Below are positions 1 to 8,736 of a stretch of 64,000 nt of DNA, in pieces. Made by a program: the position numbers and the translations under genes. The stretch is taken from assembly GCA_039820545.1 (NCBI GenBank), contig JBCBPW010000025.1, positions 1 to 64,000 of the forward strand, written 5' to 3'. The stretch's first letter is position 1. Every line of letters starts with the position of its first letter. The notes beneath the pieces were generated by a model. It saw only the letters and a list, made by a program, of their open reading frames with translations, searched no databases and was not told the origin of the DNA. Source of the stretch: JALEFZ01 sp039820545 (lineage in GTDB: Bacteria > Bacteroidota > Bacteroidia > J057).

Positions 1-102
1 TGCTCGAAGTTACAGATGGTATTTACGATCTGCTGGCATGGTTAGTTGGGAAACTAATAGATTTGCGGGCTGCGTAGCTTGATGGCTACGCAGAGCGAGA
101 AG
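1..102. repeat. Left copy of 102-bp direct repeat (period 170 bp)
   Basis: Bases 1-102 are identical to 171-272; the first difference is at 103 versus 273. The unit holds two perfect inverted repeats: TTAGTT/AACTAA (44-49 and 54-59 region) with a GGGA loop, and CTGCGTAGC/GCTACGCAG (about 70-92) with loop TTGATG. The window begins exactly on the repeat, so the array may continue to the left. No open reading frame of note. Function unknown. Confidence 0.9.
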
Positions 103-122
103 AGGCTACCAGGAGCGGTGTT

Positions 123-173
123 CATTGTCCCTTCAGGACAATGTCTTATAGCATGCGGAGTTTAGTCCCATGC
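123..173. repeat. Dispersed hairpin element A
   Basis: A perfect hairpin CATTGTCC-CTTCA-GGACAATG (123-143) is followed 11 bases on by the box GCGGAGTTTAGTCCCATGC (155-173). The same box, slightly varied, follows different hairpins at 1041-1058 and, inverted, at 22895-22914. The box itself has GCATG/CATGC ends (151-155, 169-173). It lies between the two 102-bp repeats. Seen in sequence; role unknown. Confidence 0.6.
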
Positions 174-272
174 TCGAAGTTACAGATGGTATTTACGATC
201 TGCTGGCATGGTTAGTTGGGAAACTAATAGATTTGCGGGCTGCGTAGCTTGATGGCTACGCAGAGCGAGAAG
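171..272. repeat. Right copy of 102-bp direct repeat
   Basis: Exact copy of 1-102. It ends four bases before the stop codon of the HAD phosphatase gene, so it sits directly in that gene's 3' flank and could be transcribed as its 3' untranslated region. Confidence 0.9.
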
Positions 273-275
273 GAG

Positions 276-890
276 CTACGCGAGCAGGTCTGCCAAGGAC
301 TCCCGAAGCTGCATGGGTGACTGGAAGTGGATGGCGTGGATGCCCAATCCCTGCGCGGCGGCAGCATTGGCGAGGTTATCATCGGTGAAGATGGCGCGGG
401 TAGGATCGACCTGGTAGCGGTCCAGCAAGATCTGATAGATACGCGTGTCAGGCTTTTTGACTTTCTCAGCGCCCGATACGACGATGCCTTCAAACCACTG
501 AAGAAATTCAAAGCGCTCCAAGGCTACAGGAAAGGTCTCCGCCGACCAGTTCGTCAATGCGAGCAAGCGGTATTGACCACCATTTTTGAGGGATTCTAGG
601 ATCTCGACCGTCTCCTGGATAGCTCCACCCAATGCTTCGGGAAACCTCCCATAGTAGGCACGAATGTATTCCTCCCACTCCGGCCACTGCGCAATGAGTT
701 CTGCCTCTGCCTCCGCAATGGGTCTGCCCGCATCCTGCTGAATGTTCCACTCGTATAAAGTCACGTTCTTCAAGAACCATTCCATCTTTTCCTCATCCTC
801 AAACATCTTCCGATAGATGTAACGCGGATTCCAGTCGATGAGGACCCCGCCCAGATCAAATATGATGGTGTCGATTTGTGGTTTGGACAT
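276..890 (-). CDS. HAD family phosphatase, YihX-like
   Basis: A 204-residue haloacid-dehalogenase-fold hydrolase, probably a cytosolic phosphatase acting on a small sugar phosphate or similar. Motif I is FDLGGVLID near residue 12, with Gly where many HAD phosphatases carry the second Asp; motif II is ALTNWS, the conserved Lys lies in EKVKKPD, and motif IV is FTDDN. This pattern (DLG at motif I, DDN at motif IV) resembles the YihX glucose-1-phosphate phosphatase subgroup, but substrate cannot be read from sequence. The ATG at 890 is preferred over an in-frame TTG at 902. Monocistronic; a repeat array starts four bases after its stop. Confidence 0.85.
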   Translation of the reverse strand: MSKPQIDTIIFDLGGVLIDWNPRYIYRKMFEDEEKMEWFLKNVTLYEWNIQQDAGRPIAEAEAELIAQWPEWEEYIRAYYGRFPEALGGAIQETVEILESLKNGGQYRLLALTNWSAETFPVALERFEFLQWFEGIVVSGAEKVKKPDTRIYQILLDRYQVDPTRAIFTDDNLANAAAAQGLGIHAIHFQSPMQLRESLADLLA

Positions 891-964
891 AGTGGTAGAC
901 AATAAATGTTTTAATTCTTTGGAACATCAATATACTGTAACATAATTTTTTTAAAATTTAACCA

Positions 965-1058
965 TCGCCTTCAGCGTCCCGAGCATTAGACTCGGGATTA
1001 TTAGGCAAAAAGAACCAATCCCGATGATGAATCTCGGGACGGAATTTAAGCCCAATGC
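965..1058. repeat. Dispersed hairpin element C
   Basis: Starts with TCGCCTTCAGCG (965-976, identical to the inverted copy at 22949-22960), then a compound palindrome: GTCCCGAG (976-983) with CTCGGGATT (991-999), and AATCCCGA (1017-1024) with CTCGGGAC (1033-1040), where the outer arms also pair with each other. It ends with GGAATTTAAGCCCAATGC (1041-1058), a variant of the box in elements A and B. It occupies the 258-base gap between the HAD gene and the secreted-protein gene, which holds no other recognisable feature. Confidence 0.6.
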
Positions 1059-1160
1059 CTCCCCAAATAGCCTGTTACTAAGCTCGAAAATTATAGTATA
1101 AAACTTTTGTTACACTTGTAGTCAATTTTGGAGTCGAAAGTAGTTTATACTTCCTCTTCC

Positions 1161-2960
1161 TTATTTCCCAATCAAAATTTTCCTACGCACATATTCATTC
1201 TCCTGACGGAATACCAACAGATACACCCCCTCAGGTAAATGGTTCACCTGCCAGGATCGCGTTTGCTGAGGTTGAATGTCGTCGAATTGGATGCGCTTAC
1301 CTTGTAGGTTGTAAAGTGCTATTTGACCTTTTCTCAGGCCTTTCCACTGGATGGAAAGTAGGTCTGCCACAGGCTGAGGGAAAATCGTCAACTGATTCGC
1401 AAAAGCAGGATCAACTGCATCAGGATAATTGACGGCAATGCTCTGAGTCACGGTATTTTTTCCACAGGAGTTGGTGAGGGTGAGAGAAACCTGATATACA
1501 CCTGGACTGGCATAGGTATGAATAGGATTCGCTTCGGTACTTATACCCCCATCACCAAAATTCCACTCAAATGACTGATCGTCATTGCTCTGATTCACAA
1601 ATTGAATCTGTAAGCCTGAGTCTGACAAAGTAAAATTAGCTAGCGGAGGATCGTCCAAATCGATGGTGACGGTGTCAAAGGCCGTACAACTATTATTTCC
1701 GACCACCTTGATCCAATAAGTACCTGATTCAACGATCCAAATGGCACTATCTGTCTGATCGGTACTCCACATGTAGGTCGCATTTCCTCCTAGAGCAGCT
1801 AAGCGCAAACTATCCTCACAAAGCGCACGATCCATTCCTAAATCTACCACAGGAGCAGGAAGCACTTGGATGGTTCGAGTGATGGTCCCCAAGAGTTGGC
1901 CGTCTATATCGTAGACTTGGACCTGTAGGTTGACATTTCCAGACAGTTCGAGATCCAGACTAGGAAGTGTATCCCCATTAGGTAACCACACATGTCGTAT
2001 CCCAGGAATGCCGCTGAAAGCCGTAGAAAATCGGATATTTTGCCCCGCACAAAAAGGGCCTGTCTGAGAACTCAAAATGGACAGGGCAGGCTTGATGCTA
2101 AACGTATCTTGAGTCAAAACCGATCCACACATGCCGCGGAGCGTATCCTTGACGACCAGTTTCATCTGGCCCAGCATAGCAGGATTGAGAGCAGGCGAGA
2201 TATTCAGGCTAAATTTTGACTCAAAGTTTCCTCCAGGTATACAATTGGGACCTTCCAAAGATTGAATCATATAAGGACCACCAGGACCCATAATCTCAAA
2301 TCGTTGGGGATCCAAGTCTGTGCATGCTACAGGGAAGCTGAGCGCGACATCGATATGGGTCAAGTTTTCAGCTGAGATTCGTACATCCTGCAATGCCAGC
2401 GTAGTAGGTAATATACTGGCCGTCGAACCCGCAAAGTCAAGTGTAAAACCCATATTGGTGGGGAAGTAGGCATTGGCAAGGACGAGATAGGTTTCTCCTA
2501 AGGAAACAGGTAGACAAGCCTGATTGTCGAATCCGCAGATGCCTGCTGTGAGTCCATTGGGACCTGTATTATTGGGGCAACCGCCAGGAAGGAAGGCGCG
2601 ATTACAAGCTATTTCACGAAAGGTGTCTGTACGGATAGATTGAAAACTCCCCCCTGTGATGTCATAAATGGCATAGTCAAAATCAGCGGTACTCTCATCA
2701 GGCTCAATACTCACACATAAGCTACCTCCTTGCGTAATGTGAATAAGGTACCACGCACTGTTTCGCTCTCCCAAATCCTGACAAGAAAAGCCCGTATTGA
2801 TGTCCACACTATCTCCTCCTCCTGTATAGGTCTGGGTCTCAACATAGACCGTCTGACAAATAGGTTGAGCTTGATAGCTATCTTGGATATTCGTTTGGGC
2901 AAATGTAAGGCAGGCAAAAGATCCCAGGATGATCAGCAAAAGCAAGGTAGATCTTATCAT
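1161..2960 (-). CDS. Secreted PKD-domain protein with T9SS sorting domain
   Basis: About 599 residues. An N-terminal signal peptide (MIRSTLLLLIILG..., cleavage near FAQ) is followed by a region of the type seen in Bacteroidota surface proteins, with several Cys. A PKD domain near residues 440-520 has the motif FEWNFGDG and a Tyr/Val-rich end. The last 75 residues are a type A Por-secretion domain (TIFPQPVADLLSIQ ... LPEGVYLLVF ... RRKILIGK), which directs export through the type IX system and cell-surface attachment. An ATG at 2960 fits better than TTG at 2966. Ligand or enzyme activity is not evident; probably adhesive or structural. It is transcribed alone, 297 bases downstream of the CCG-domain gene and separated by a likely terminator. 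Confidence 0.9.
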   Translation of the reverse strand: MIRSTLLLLIILGSFACLTFAQTNIQDSYQAQPICQTVYVETQTYTGGGDSVDINTGFSCQDLGERNSAWYLIHITQGGSLCVSIEPDESTADFDYAIYDITGGSFQSIRTDTFREIACNRAFLPGGCPNNTGPNGLTAGICGFDNQACLPVSLGETYLVLANAYFPTNMGFTLDFAGSTASILPTTLALQDVRISAENLTHIDVALSFPVACTDLDPQRFEIMGPGGPYMIQSLEGPNCIPGGNFESKFSLNISPALNPAMLGQMKLVVKDTLRGMCGSVLTQDTFSIKPALSILSSQTGPFCAGQNIRFSTAFSGIPGIRHVWLPNGDTLPSLDLELSGNVNLQVQVYDIDGQLLGTITRTIQVLPAPVVDLGMDRALCEDSLRLAALGGNATYMWSTDQTDSAIWIVESGTYWIKVVGNNSCTAFDTVTIDLDDPPLANFTLSDSGLQIQFVNQSNDDQSFEWNFGDGGISTEANPIHTYASPGVYQVSLTLTNSCGKNTVTQSIAVNYPDAVDPAFANQLTIFPQPVADLLSIQWKGLRKGQIALYNLQGKRIQFDDIQPQQTRSWQVNHLPEGVYLLVFRQENEYVRRKILIGK

Positions 2961-3036
2961 GGTCAAAGGAGTTAGGAGAAGCGCAAGGAGACGAAATATA
3001 GGAGATATTGCGCAATCTGTCGTTACGCAAAAATTA

Positions 3037-3080
3037 AAACGCCCCCCTATCTCATTTATTGAGTAGATAAAGGAGCGTTT
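3037..3080 (-). terminator. Probable terminator of the CCG-domain gene
   Basis: On the minus strand an imperfect hairpin (ACGC...CC...TATCT / AGATA...GG...GCGT) is followed by TTTTAATTTTTG. It lies 180 bases beyond the stop of the gene at 3258. Confidence 0.5.
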
Positions 3081-3257
3081 CGTCTTCCATCAAGAATTTA
3101 CCTAGAGGAAATGAAAAGATACTCGTGATCAGGCAGTTGTATTACACCTATTTTAGTTCAAAATTGGAACAAATCTCCACCTGACAGCCTGCTAAATTTT
3201 CTTGATGTAAAGAAAAAATTATTTTTCGACTTTAGGCACTGACCATCTGCTTACGCA

Positions 3258-4043
3258 CTATTTGGCCATATCAGCTTCGAGCATCTCAGCGATATCCAGG
3301 ATCTCGACTTCCTCTTCCTTGTCTATTTTGCGTATACCGTCATTGAACATGACCATGCAGAAGGGGCAAGCACCTGCAATGATTTTGGCACCTGTCTCGA
3401 CAGCTTCTTCTGTACGCTCTAGATTGACTTCTTTATTGCCTTTCTCCGCATCTTTGAAGACTTGTGCGCCTCCCCCTCCGCAGCACAGTCCTTTGGTACG
3501 GCAGCGCTTCATCTCGACGAGGTCTGCATCGAGCGCTTCAAGGACTTTGCGAGGAGCTTCGTAGATGTCATTGGCGCGACCGAGATAGCAGGAATCGTGA
3601 AAGGTGATTTTCTTCCCTTTGTAGGTTCCACCTTCTTTGATCTTGATCTTCCCTGCATCGATGAGTTCCTGCAAGAAGGTCGAGTGATGGATCACTTCGT
3701 ATTCCCCTCCGAGATTGGGATATTCATTTTTGATGGTATTGAAACAATGTGGACAAGCTGTGATGATCTTTTTCACATTGTACATATTCATCAGCTCGAT
3801 ATTTTGCATCGCCTGCATCTGGAAAAGAAATTCATTTCCCGCACGCTTTGCGGGGTCTCCATTGCAAGTCTCCTCAGGACCGAGCACAGCATAGTCGATC
3901 TTAAGGGCATTGAGGATCTTGACAAAGGCACGTGTCACGCGCTGATAGCGGCTGTCAAATGAGCCTGCACAACCCACCCAAAACAGGTATTCTGGAGTTT
4001 TTCCTTCTGCGGCCAGATCGGCCATTACAGGTACTGTTGCCAT
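3258..4043 (-). CDS. CCG-domain Fe-S oxidoreductase subunit (HdrB/LutA-like)
   Basis: A soluble protein of about 261 residues with two CCG domains, the module of heterodisulfide reductase subunit B and of LutA/GlcF-type proteins that binds a non-cubane Fe-S cluster and passes electrons. First domain: WVGCAGS, EETCNGDP, ACPHCFN; second: HDSCYLGR, LCCGGGG, ACPFC. All key Cys are present. The start at 4043 (MATVPVMADL...) matches the expected N-terminus better than an upstream ATG at 4070. Its natural partner, the membrane ferredoxin-domain protein, is encoded upstream on the same strand but separated by three small secreted-protein genes. Likely acts as an electron-transfer complex with that protein; donor and acceptor unknown. 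Confidence 0.88.
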   Translation of the reverse strand: MATVPVMADLAAEGKTPEYLFWVGCAGSFDSRYQRVTRAFVKILNALKIDYAVLGPEETCNGDPAKRAGNEFLFQMQAMQNIELMNMYNVKKIITACPHCFNTIKNEYPNLGGEYEVIHHSTFLQELIDAGKIKIKEGGTYKGKKITFHDSCYLGRANDIYEAPRKVLEALDADLVEMKRCRTKGLCCGGGGAQVFKDAEKGNKEVNLERTEEAVETGAKIIAGACPFCMVMFNDGIRKIDKEEEVEILDIAEMLEADMAK

Positions 4044-4113
4044 AAAGGTATACGATATATTTTGAGACAATGAACATGTAGTGTCCTCATTGTCTATTTA
4101 TTACGCAAAAAGA

Positions 4114-4150
4114 ATAGGCATACGATCTTTTACAGATCTGCATGCCTACT
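4114..4150 (-). terminator. Probable terminator after the 147-residue secreted protein gene
   Basis: On the minus strand GTAGGCAT..AGATC / GATCT..ATGCCTA forms a two-part stem with loop GTAAA, followed by TTCTTTTTG. It separates the secreted-protein gene at 4187 from the CCG gene. Confidence 0.6.
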
Positions 4151-4186
4151 TACATTTTATCCAAAAGGGTAAGGAATCTAAACTGG

Positions 4187-4630
4187 TTATTTACCCTGAT
4201 TTATCTTGACTGTTGCACGCGAATTGTAGGCGCGCTTGAAGAGAAATTTAGAACTTCTGGGACTAGAACTACCATCACTGGCATTGTCCATGATCTCTAC
4301 TAGCTCCCATCCTTGACTTTTGATATAATTGAGCCCTTGGATGTAATCGTTGAATAGGACAAGATTTCCTCGCGCATCTTGAACGCCATTGCACTGTAGT
4401 AAGAAAGCGCGGCCTGTACGGAGTGTAACTGTAGCCAAGCATTCTTGGCCATAGGAGATCGTCATATTCTCACCTGGCTTGAATGGAATTCCACAAAAAG
4501 CCACTTCGATGAAATCTGTTTCGATTTGTGTTACAGATAGATCTCCGACATAGTACGCTTCATCTTGTGCCTGAGCAGTCAAACTCCACAGGAAGGAAAG
4601 GGCGAGAAGAATAAAATATTGAGGCTTCAT
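4187..4630 (-). CDS. Small secreted protein, paralogue 1 of 3
   Basis: 147 residues, not recognised as a named family. Signal peptide MKPQYFILLALSFLWSLTAQ, cleavage near AQA. The mature part shares a pattern with the two genes upstream: an early strand around DLSVTQIETDFIEVAF, a central Cys segment, a hydrophobic stretch with GWELVEI, and a final FLFKRA. It is the most divergent of the three and has a longer C-terminal tail. Probably periplasmic or surface-exposed and mostly beta. It lies first downstream of its paralogues, within the Fe-S oxidoreductase pair. No function can be assigned. Confidence 0.75.
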   Translation of the reverse strand: MKPQYFILLALSFLWSLTAQAQDEAYYVGDLSVTQIETDFIEVAFCGIPFKPGENMTISYGQECLATVTLRTGRAFLLQCNGVQDARGNLVLFNDYIQGLNYIKSQGWELVEIMDNASDGSSSPRSSKFLFKRAYNSRATVKINQGK

Positions 4631-4742
4631 AAACTGGGGTTTAAATAGTTGCTATGCCTCAGTTTACGCGATTCTTCCTTTTTCTTTTCACCAAAATGAG
4701 TACCTGTGTCGCTTGGCTTTCCAGCCGTGTAGTCGTTTTTAT

Positions 4743-5204
4743 CTATTTACGCTTGAATAGATAGCCTGGACCCACATCTCTAAATGTACTCTTGCTATCA
4801 AAGGCAGAAAACTCAGGAATAGGAGCAATCATTTCCCAACCTGATGCGTCGAGTGCTTCCATGACCAATAGAGGATTGGTAAATAAAACCACACGATTTT
4901 CATGGTCTCTGACGCTTTTGCACATGCGATTGTTCCAGATTCGCGAGTCTGCTTTGGATAATGTACAAGGCTTTTCATCTGCATGATTGATGATCATGTA
5001 AAATAGCCTCCCCATATTCTCTGCTTCTTCCAGATTTTCTGTATTCACTCGAATTTGAACCGCAATAAATCGAGAATCAAGGTCTTTTAAGGGGATGCCC
5101 GATACACTAAACTGCATATCTTTCGAATAGAAGGCCGTGTATTGAGCTTGAGCAGAGCAAAGCAGCAGGAATAGGATTCCCAGCAGGATGAATGAGCTTT
5201 TCAT
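4743..5204 (-). CDS. Small secreted protein, paralogue 2 of 3
   Basis: 153 residues from the ATG at 5204, which gives a clean signal peptide (MKSSFILLGILFLLLCSAQA); an ATG at 5231 would add nine polar residues. Shared with paralogue 3: VSGIPLKDLDSRFIAVQ, a Tyr-Ile-Ile-x-His segment followed by PCTL, a Cys near KSVRD, and SGWEMIAPI close to the end, then YLFKRK. Two Cys are conserved with paralogue 3 (PC and MC/LC positions) and might form a disulfide outside the cytoplasm. No named family recognised. Confidence 0.78.
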   Translation of the reverse strand: MKSSFILLGILFLLLCSAQAQYTAFYSKDMQFSVSGIPLKDLDSRFIAVQIRVNTENLEEAENMGRLFYMIINHADEKPCTLSKADSRIWNNRMCKSVRDHENRVVLFTNPLLVMEALDASGWEMIAPIPEFSAFDSKSTFRDVGPGYLFKRK

Positions 5205-5323
5205 TTGGGTCTTGTTTCTATGGATAAACATATTGAATAAATGTATGTAAGGCCACAGAAATCTAATGGAGGGTAATTCTCTCTACCCCAAATGTTAATT
5301 TCTCTTCTGTATGTGAAAGAACC

Positions 5324-5342
5324 GATTCGTGATTTACGAATC
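5324..5342 (-). terminator. Hairpin over the stop codon of paralogue 3
   Basis: Perfect 7-bp stem GATTCGT/ACGAATC with loop GATTT. It overlaps the TAA of the gene at 5334; on the minus strand it is followed by GGTTCTTTC, a weak T tract. Could be a terminator or attenuating hairpin. Confidence 0.35.
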
Positions 5343-5774
5343 TGTTTTCTGAAACATAAACACCAGATGGTGTGTCTTCTTGACTCTTTTTTTCCTTTTG
5401 ATAGGTGTGATCATTTCCCATCCACTTTTCTCAATCACATTGAGAATCTCTATAGGTTCAGAAACCCTGACAAGCTGCTTATTCTTATCCCTCAGACCGT
5501 CACAAAGATCGGACATCGCTGCCATACTCTCTTCGACCTCCTCCTTCAAAAGACAAGGTTGCTCGCTTCCGTGAGAGATAATCGCTTTATAATATGGAAG
5601 AGGGACACTTGCGTTAGAGTTGGTCACCTTTCCTGCCTTCTTAAACTGTACGATGGTATAGGTCGATTCAAGTTCGTCTAGGGCGATGCCTCCTACGTGA
5701 TACTCGGGTACTTGGCCGACAGCTGTAAACGAAAGGGCAAGCGTGAAGAATAGTATGGTGATAAGTATTTTCAT
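5334..5774 (-). CDS. Small secreted protein, paralogue 3 of 3
   Basis: 146 residues with signal peptide MKILITILFFTLALSFTAVG. Mature region carries VGGIALDELESTYTIVQF, YYKAIISHGSEQPCLL, LCDGLRDKNKQLV, and SGWEMITPI before a basic run KRKKRVKK and a Phe-rich end. The match to paralogue 2 is clear along its length, so the trio arose by tandem duplication. It lies 86 bases downstream of the membrane Fe-S protein gene, on the same strand, so it may be co-transcribed with it. Function unknown. Confidence 0.78.
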   Translation of the reverse strand: MKILITILFFTLALSFTAVGQVPEYHVGGIALDELESTYTIVQFKKAGKVTNSNASVPLPYYKAIISHGSEQPCLLKEEVEESMAAMSDLCDGLRDKNKQLVRVSEPIEILNVIEKSGWEMITPIKRKKRVKKTHHLVFMFQKTDS

Positions 5775-5859
5775 GAGATTAACATTTCCACCAAAATAAT
5801 CCTCTTGATATTCCTTTCAAACCATTTTTATCTTTCGTGTACCTGGACTTTCAAAAGTG

Positions 5860-7251
5860 CTAAGCATTTGATTCCTCCTGCTCCAACTCCTCTGCCCACT
5901 TGAAACGATCTGCAGCGGGCATAGCCCAGGGTGCGCCATTATTCTCTACATTGTTAAACATGATCCCCCACTCTTCAGGCATGGCTGATTCTTCCATGAC
6001 AAGGTATTGACGGAGGGGAAGGACGATGTCCATATGGTTGATATTGACAGGGCAGGCTTCCACGCAGGCATTACAGGTGTTGCAAGCACGTAGCTCCTCC
6101 TCGGTGATGTAATGGTCTCCCAACAGCGTATGTGTAGCTGCTTCTTCCGCTCCTTCGACGCCATTTCCAGGCACAAGTAGCCCATCCTCTCCTGGCTTCA
6201 GTTTGAACTTTTGGATTTCTTCCAGACGGTCGCGCACGTCCATGACGAGCTTACGTGGAGAGAGTTCTTTACCCGTCATGTTGGCAGGGCAAGCAGCCGT
6301 GCATCGCCCACACTCTGTACAAGTATAAGCATCCATCAAGGTCTTCCAGCTCAAGTCTGTCACGTCTTTTGCACCAAATCTTTGGGGACCATTGGGATCT
6401 TCCACAGGCTGATAGGAAGGGTCCAGGATGGCCTTCATTTCTTCGGTGACGTTGCCCAAATTGTTGAGCTTTCCCTTAGGTAGAAGCCCTACGTTGGAAA
6501 AATAAACGTTGGGAAAGGCTAGGAGAATATGGAAATGCTTGGAGAAAGGTAGATAGACCAGAAAGCTCAAGACAATCAGGATATGTCCCCACCAGCCAAT
6601 GCGTTCTACTATTTCGAGCCCTTCTAAGCTCAATCCACCAAATAGGGCGGGGCCTACAAACTGGCTGACAGCAAAGCCAAAACTTCCTGTCGTACCTTCT
6701 ACACTTTCGGCATGTGTATGCCCTTGATTGTAGAGGACTTCATCGCCTCCATTCATCATGAAGATGAAAACGATCAGTAAGATCTCGAGTACTAGGATGA
6801 GATTCCCATCTAGTTTGGGCCAGCCCTTAAGGGAGGCGAGACGAGGGACATACAGCAAGTTGCGTCTAGCTAGGAAGATCAATGTAGCGACAAAGGCCAG
6901 CACAGAAAGTACTTCGATGCTGCTGATCACAAATACATAAAAGCCACCTAAGATGGGATAGAAGAAACGGTGAGTTCCTGCGATACCATCTACCAGAATC
7001 TCAATGAGTTCTACCTGTGTGATGACAAATGCTACGTAGATGAAGAAGTGCATCAGGGCGGGCATCCAGTTTTTGAACATTTTCTGCTGGCCCAAAGCCA
7101 CGAGTGTCATCTGCTTGAGTCGTTCGCCGCTGCGATCTGAGCGATCATCAGGACGCCCCAAGGCGATGGCTGCTCGGATCTTGCCTACGCGCCAAGCGAA
7201 AAGCCCTGCTCCCGTCCCAAATAAAATAAGAAAAATGATGGTGCTAAGCAT
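5860..7251 (-). CDS. Membrane Fe-S oxidoreductase with ferredoxin domain
   Basis: 463 residues. The N-terminal 250 residues hold about five membrane segments in the style of the nitrate-reductase-gamma/HdrE cytochrome-like domain. The C-terminal part carries two [4Fe-4S] motifs: Cys 311, 314, 317, 321 (CTECGRCTAACP) and Cys 390, 393, 396, 400 (CNTCNACVEACP). It should accept quinol-level electrons in the membrane and pass them to a CCG-domain partner, which is encoded 1.8 kb downstream at 3258. In other Bacteroidota these two genes usually sit side by side (recalled, not checked). Substrate unknown. Confidence 0.88.
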   Translation of the reverse strand: MLSTIIFLILFGTGAGLFAWRVGKIRAAIALGRPDDRSDRSGERLKQMTLVALGQQKMFKNWMPALMHFFIYVAFVITQVELIEILVDGIAGTHRFFYPILGGFYVFVISSIEVLSVLAFVATLIFLARRNLLYVPRLASLKGWPKLDGNLILVLEILLIVFIFMMNGGDEVLYNQGHTHAESVEGTTGSFGFAVSQFVGPALFGGLSLEGLEIVERIGWWGHILIVLSFLVYLPFSKHFHILLAFPNVYFSNVGLLPKGKLNNLGNVTEEMKAILDPSYQPVEDPNGPQRFGAKDVTDLSWKTLMDAYTCTECGRCTAACPANMTGKELSPRKLVMDVRDRLEEIQKFKLKPGEDGLLVPGNGVEGAEEAATHTLLGDHYITEEELRACNTCNACVEACPVNINHMDIVLPLRQYLVMEESAMPEEWGIMFNNVENNGAPWAMPAADRFKWAEELEQEESNA

Positions 7252-7758
7252 GTGTCCTTTTATGTTAAAGTCAGAGCTAAGCGCTCTTTAAGTATTTCGT
7301 AATCGATTCCGAAGAATGGATAAAAATAAGCATTTGGAGAATGAAAGTGCTCCTTGTTTGGGAGATATTCTTTCGTTTTTCAAAAACCTACACCATAAAA
7401 ATGGTATGCAAGCATAACAAATGTATAGAGGATGGGGGTTGAGTGCAAGTTTTCAGGGGAGATATGTAAAAAATGGAACGAATCTAAATTGAAAGGAAGG
7501 GGGATTGTGGATCATACAGAAAAAGTAAATGGATCCAATGGTCGTATACCATAATCGCATTCTCCATAACTTTTTGGATCACCTAAGGTTACTTTTTACG
7601 AAAAAACGCTTTTTAACACCTTTTAAGACCTATTTTTTCTCTCTGTGAGGGTTTTTTCCCTTGAAAGAAACTATATTGAATACCTAGTTAAATTTGTAAA
7701 CGCCCTACTAGTCTGTCTTACTTACCGCCCCGAGCCACAAAAAACACACAGCCACACG
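7252..7758. other. 507-base divergent intergenic region
   Basis: AT-rich, between the membrane Fe-S gene (minus) and the DUF72 gene (plus). An in-frame open extension of DUF72 runs back to 7645 but is not protein-like. Apart from a promoter box at 7689-7696 I see no gene or repeat in it. Confidence 0.6.
7689..7696 (+). promoter_or_regulatory. Candidate -7 box of DUF72 gene
   Basis: TAAATTTG matches the Bacteroidota TAnnTTTG consensus and lies about 63 bases before the preferred ATG at 7759. No clear TTTG at -33. Confidence 0.4.
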
Positions 7759-8673
7759 ATGAAATTTGGTAAACTAGATGATATATCGGATGTAGATTTT
7801 TCCCTACCTCCCATAAATGATCGGACCTTGGATCTCCTAGGACGCCAACCCGCACGTCGTTTTCAGGCATATGTCGGGCTCCCACGCTGGGCTTCCAAGG
7901 ATTGGGTGGGCCAGCTTTTCCCCAGAGGCACAAAGCAAAACGAATACCTCCACTACTATTCTCGCTCATTCAATACCATCGAACTCAACACGACCCACTA
8001 TCGGATACCCCAACCCGATCAAATTCAAAAGTGGGCACAGCAAGTACCTGATACATTTGTCTTTTGCCCCAAAATCCCCCAAGTCATCTCCCACTATCGA
8101 AAAATGATCCACTCTGAGTCAGAGATGGAACAGTTTACCGATTCGATTCGCGTGTTTGGAGATCGCATGGGCTGTGCCTTCGTGCAGATGCATGAGTCAT
8201 TTGGTCCTGCCTTGATGGCCAATCTGGAAACCTTCCTGGAGTGCTGGCCAGAGGACCTTCCCATTGCATTTGAGTTCCGAAACGCCGAATGGTTCGATAC
8301 CCAACAGTTGTTTGCCCCTGTACTTGGGCTTCTCCGGGAATATAAGGCTGCTACAGTGATCACCGATGTATCAGGCCGCCGCGACGTCTTGCATACAGAC
8401 TTGACCAACAAGACCGCTATGATCCGCTTGGTCGGCAATGCCTTAGACAAGACCGATTATGAACGTGCAGATGCCTGGGTCGATCGGCTAAAGTTGTGGG
8501 TGAACAACGGACTCGAAAAGCTGTATCTCTTTCCACATGAACCAGGAGATGTAGAAGCTGCCAAGATGGGAACCTATTTGGTGGAGCAACTCAATTTGAA
8601 ACTAAAGCAGGAATTACGCATCCCAGGCATACCTGATACCTCGAGTTCTGGACAGATCTCCTTATTTGGGTAG
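7759..8673 (+). CDS. DUF72 (YecE-like) protein
   Basis: 304 residues from the ATG at 7759; the open frame reaches back to 7645, but homologues begin near GLPRWASKDW. Family features: WVGQLFP, YYSRSFNTIELNTTHYRIP, KIPQVISH, LPIAFEFRNAEWF and TDVSGRRDV. DUF72 proteins adopt a TIM-barrel fold with a conserved polar pocket; the activity is still undefined as far as I know. Transcribed alone, converging on the biotin-carrier gene. Cytosolic, no membrane segment. Confidence 0.88.
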   Translation: MKFGKLDDISDVDFSLPPINDRTLDLLGRQPARRFQAYVGLPRWASKDWVGQLFPRGTKQNEYLHYYSRSFNTIELNTTHYRIPQPDQIQKWAQQVPDTFVFCPKIPQVISHYRKMIHSESEMEQFTDSIRVFGDRMGCAFVQMHESFGPALMANLETFLECWPEDLPIAFEFRNAEWFDTQQLFAPVLGLLREYKAATVITDVSGRRDVLHTDLTNKTAMIRLVGNALDKTDYERADAWVDRLKLWVNNGLEKLYLFPHEPGDVEAAKMGTYLVEQLNLKLKQELRIPGIPDTSSSGQISLFG

Positions 8674-8736
8674 TAGTGGTAATTCTTGTTCGATGGATCT
8701 TAGGCTGAAGCATGAACCCTGAAAGATGTGATCTAT

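Noticed and set aside
1..272. Left-edge repeats as a CRISPR array or integron cassette sites
   Set aside because: Unit of 102 bp is far longer than CRISPR repeats, only two copies are seen, no cas genes are present, and no attC-like R boxes or integrase were recognised.
3462..3962. 166-codon open frame on the plus strand opposite the CCG-domain gene
   Set aside because: It is the complement of a clearly conserved Fe-S protein gene and has no recognisable protein features.
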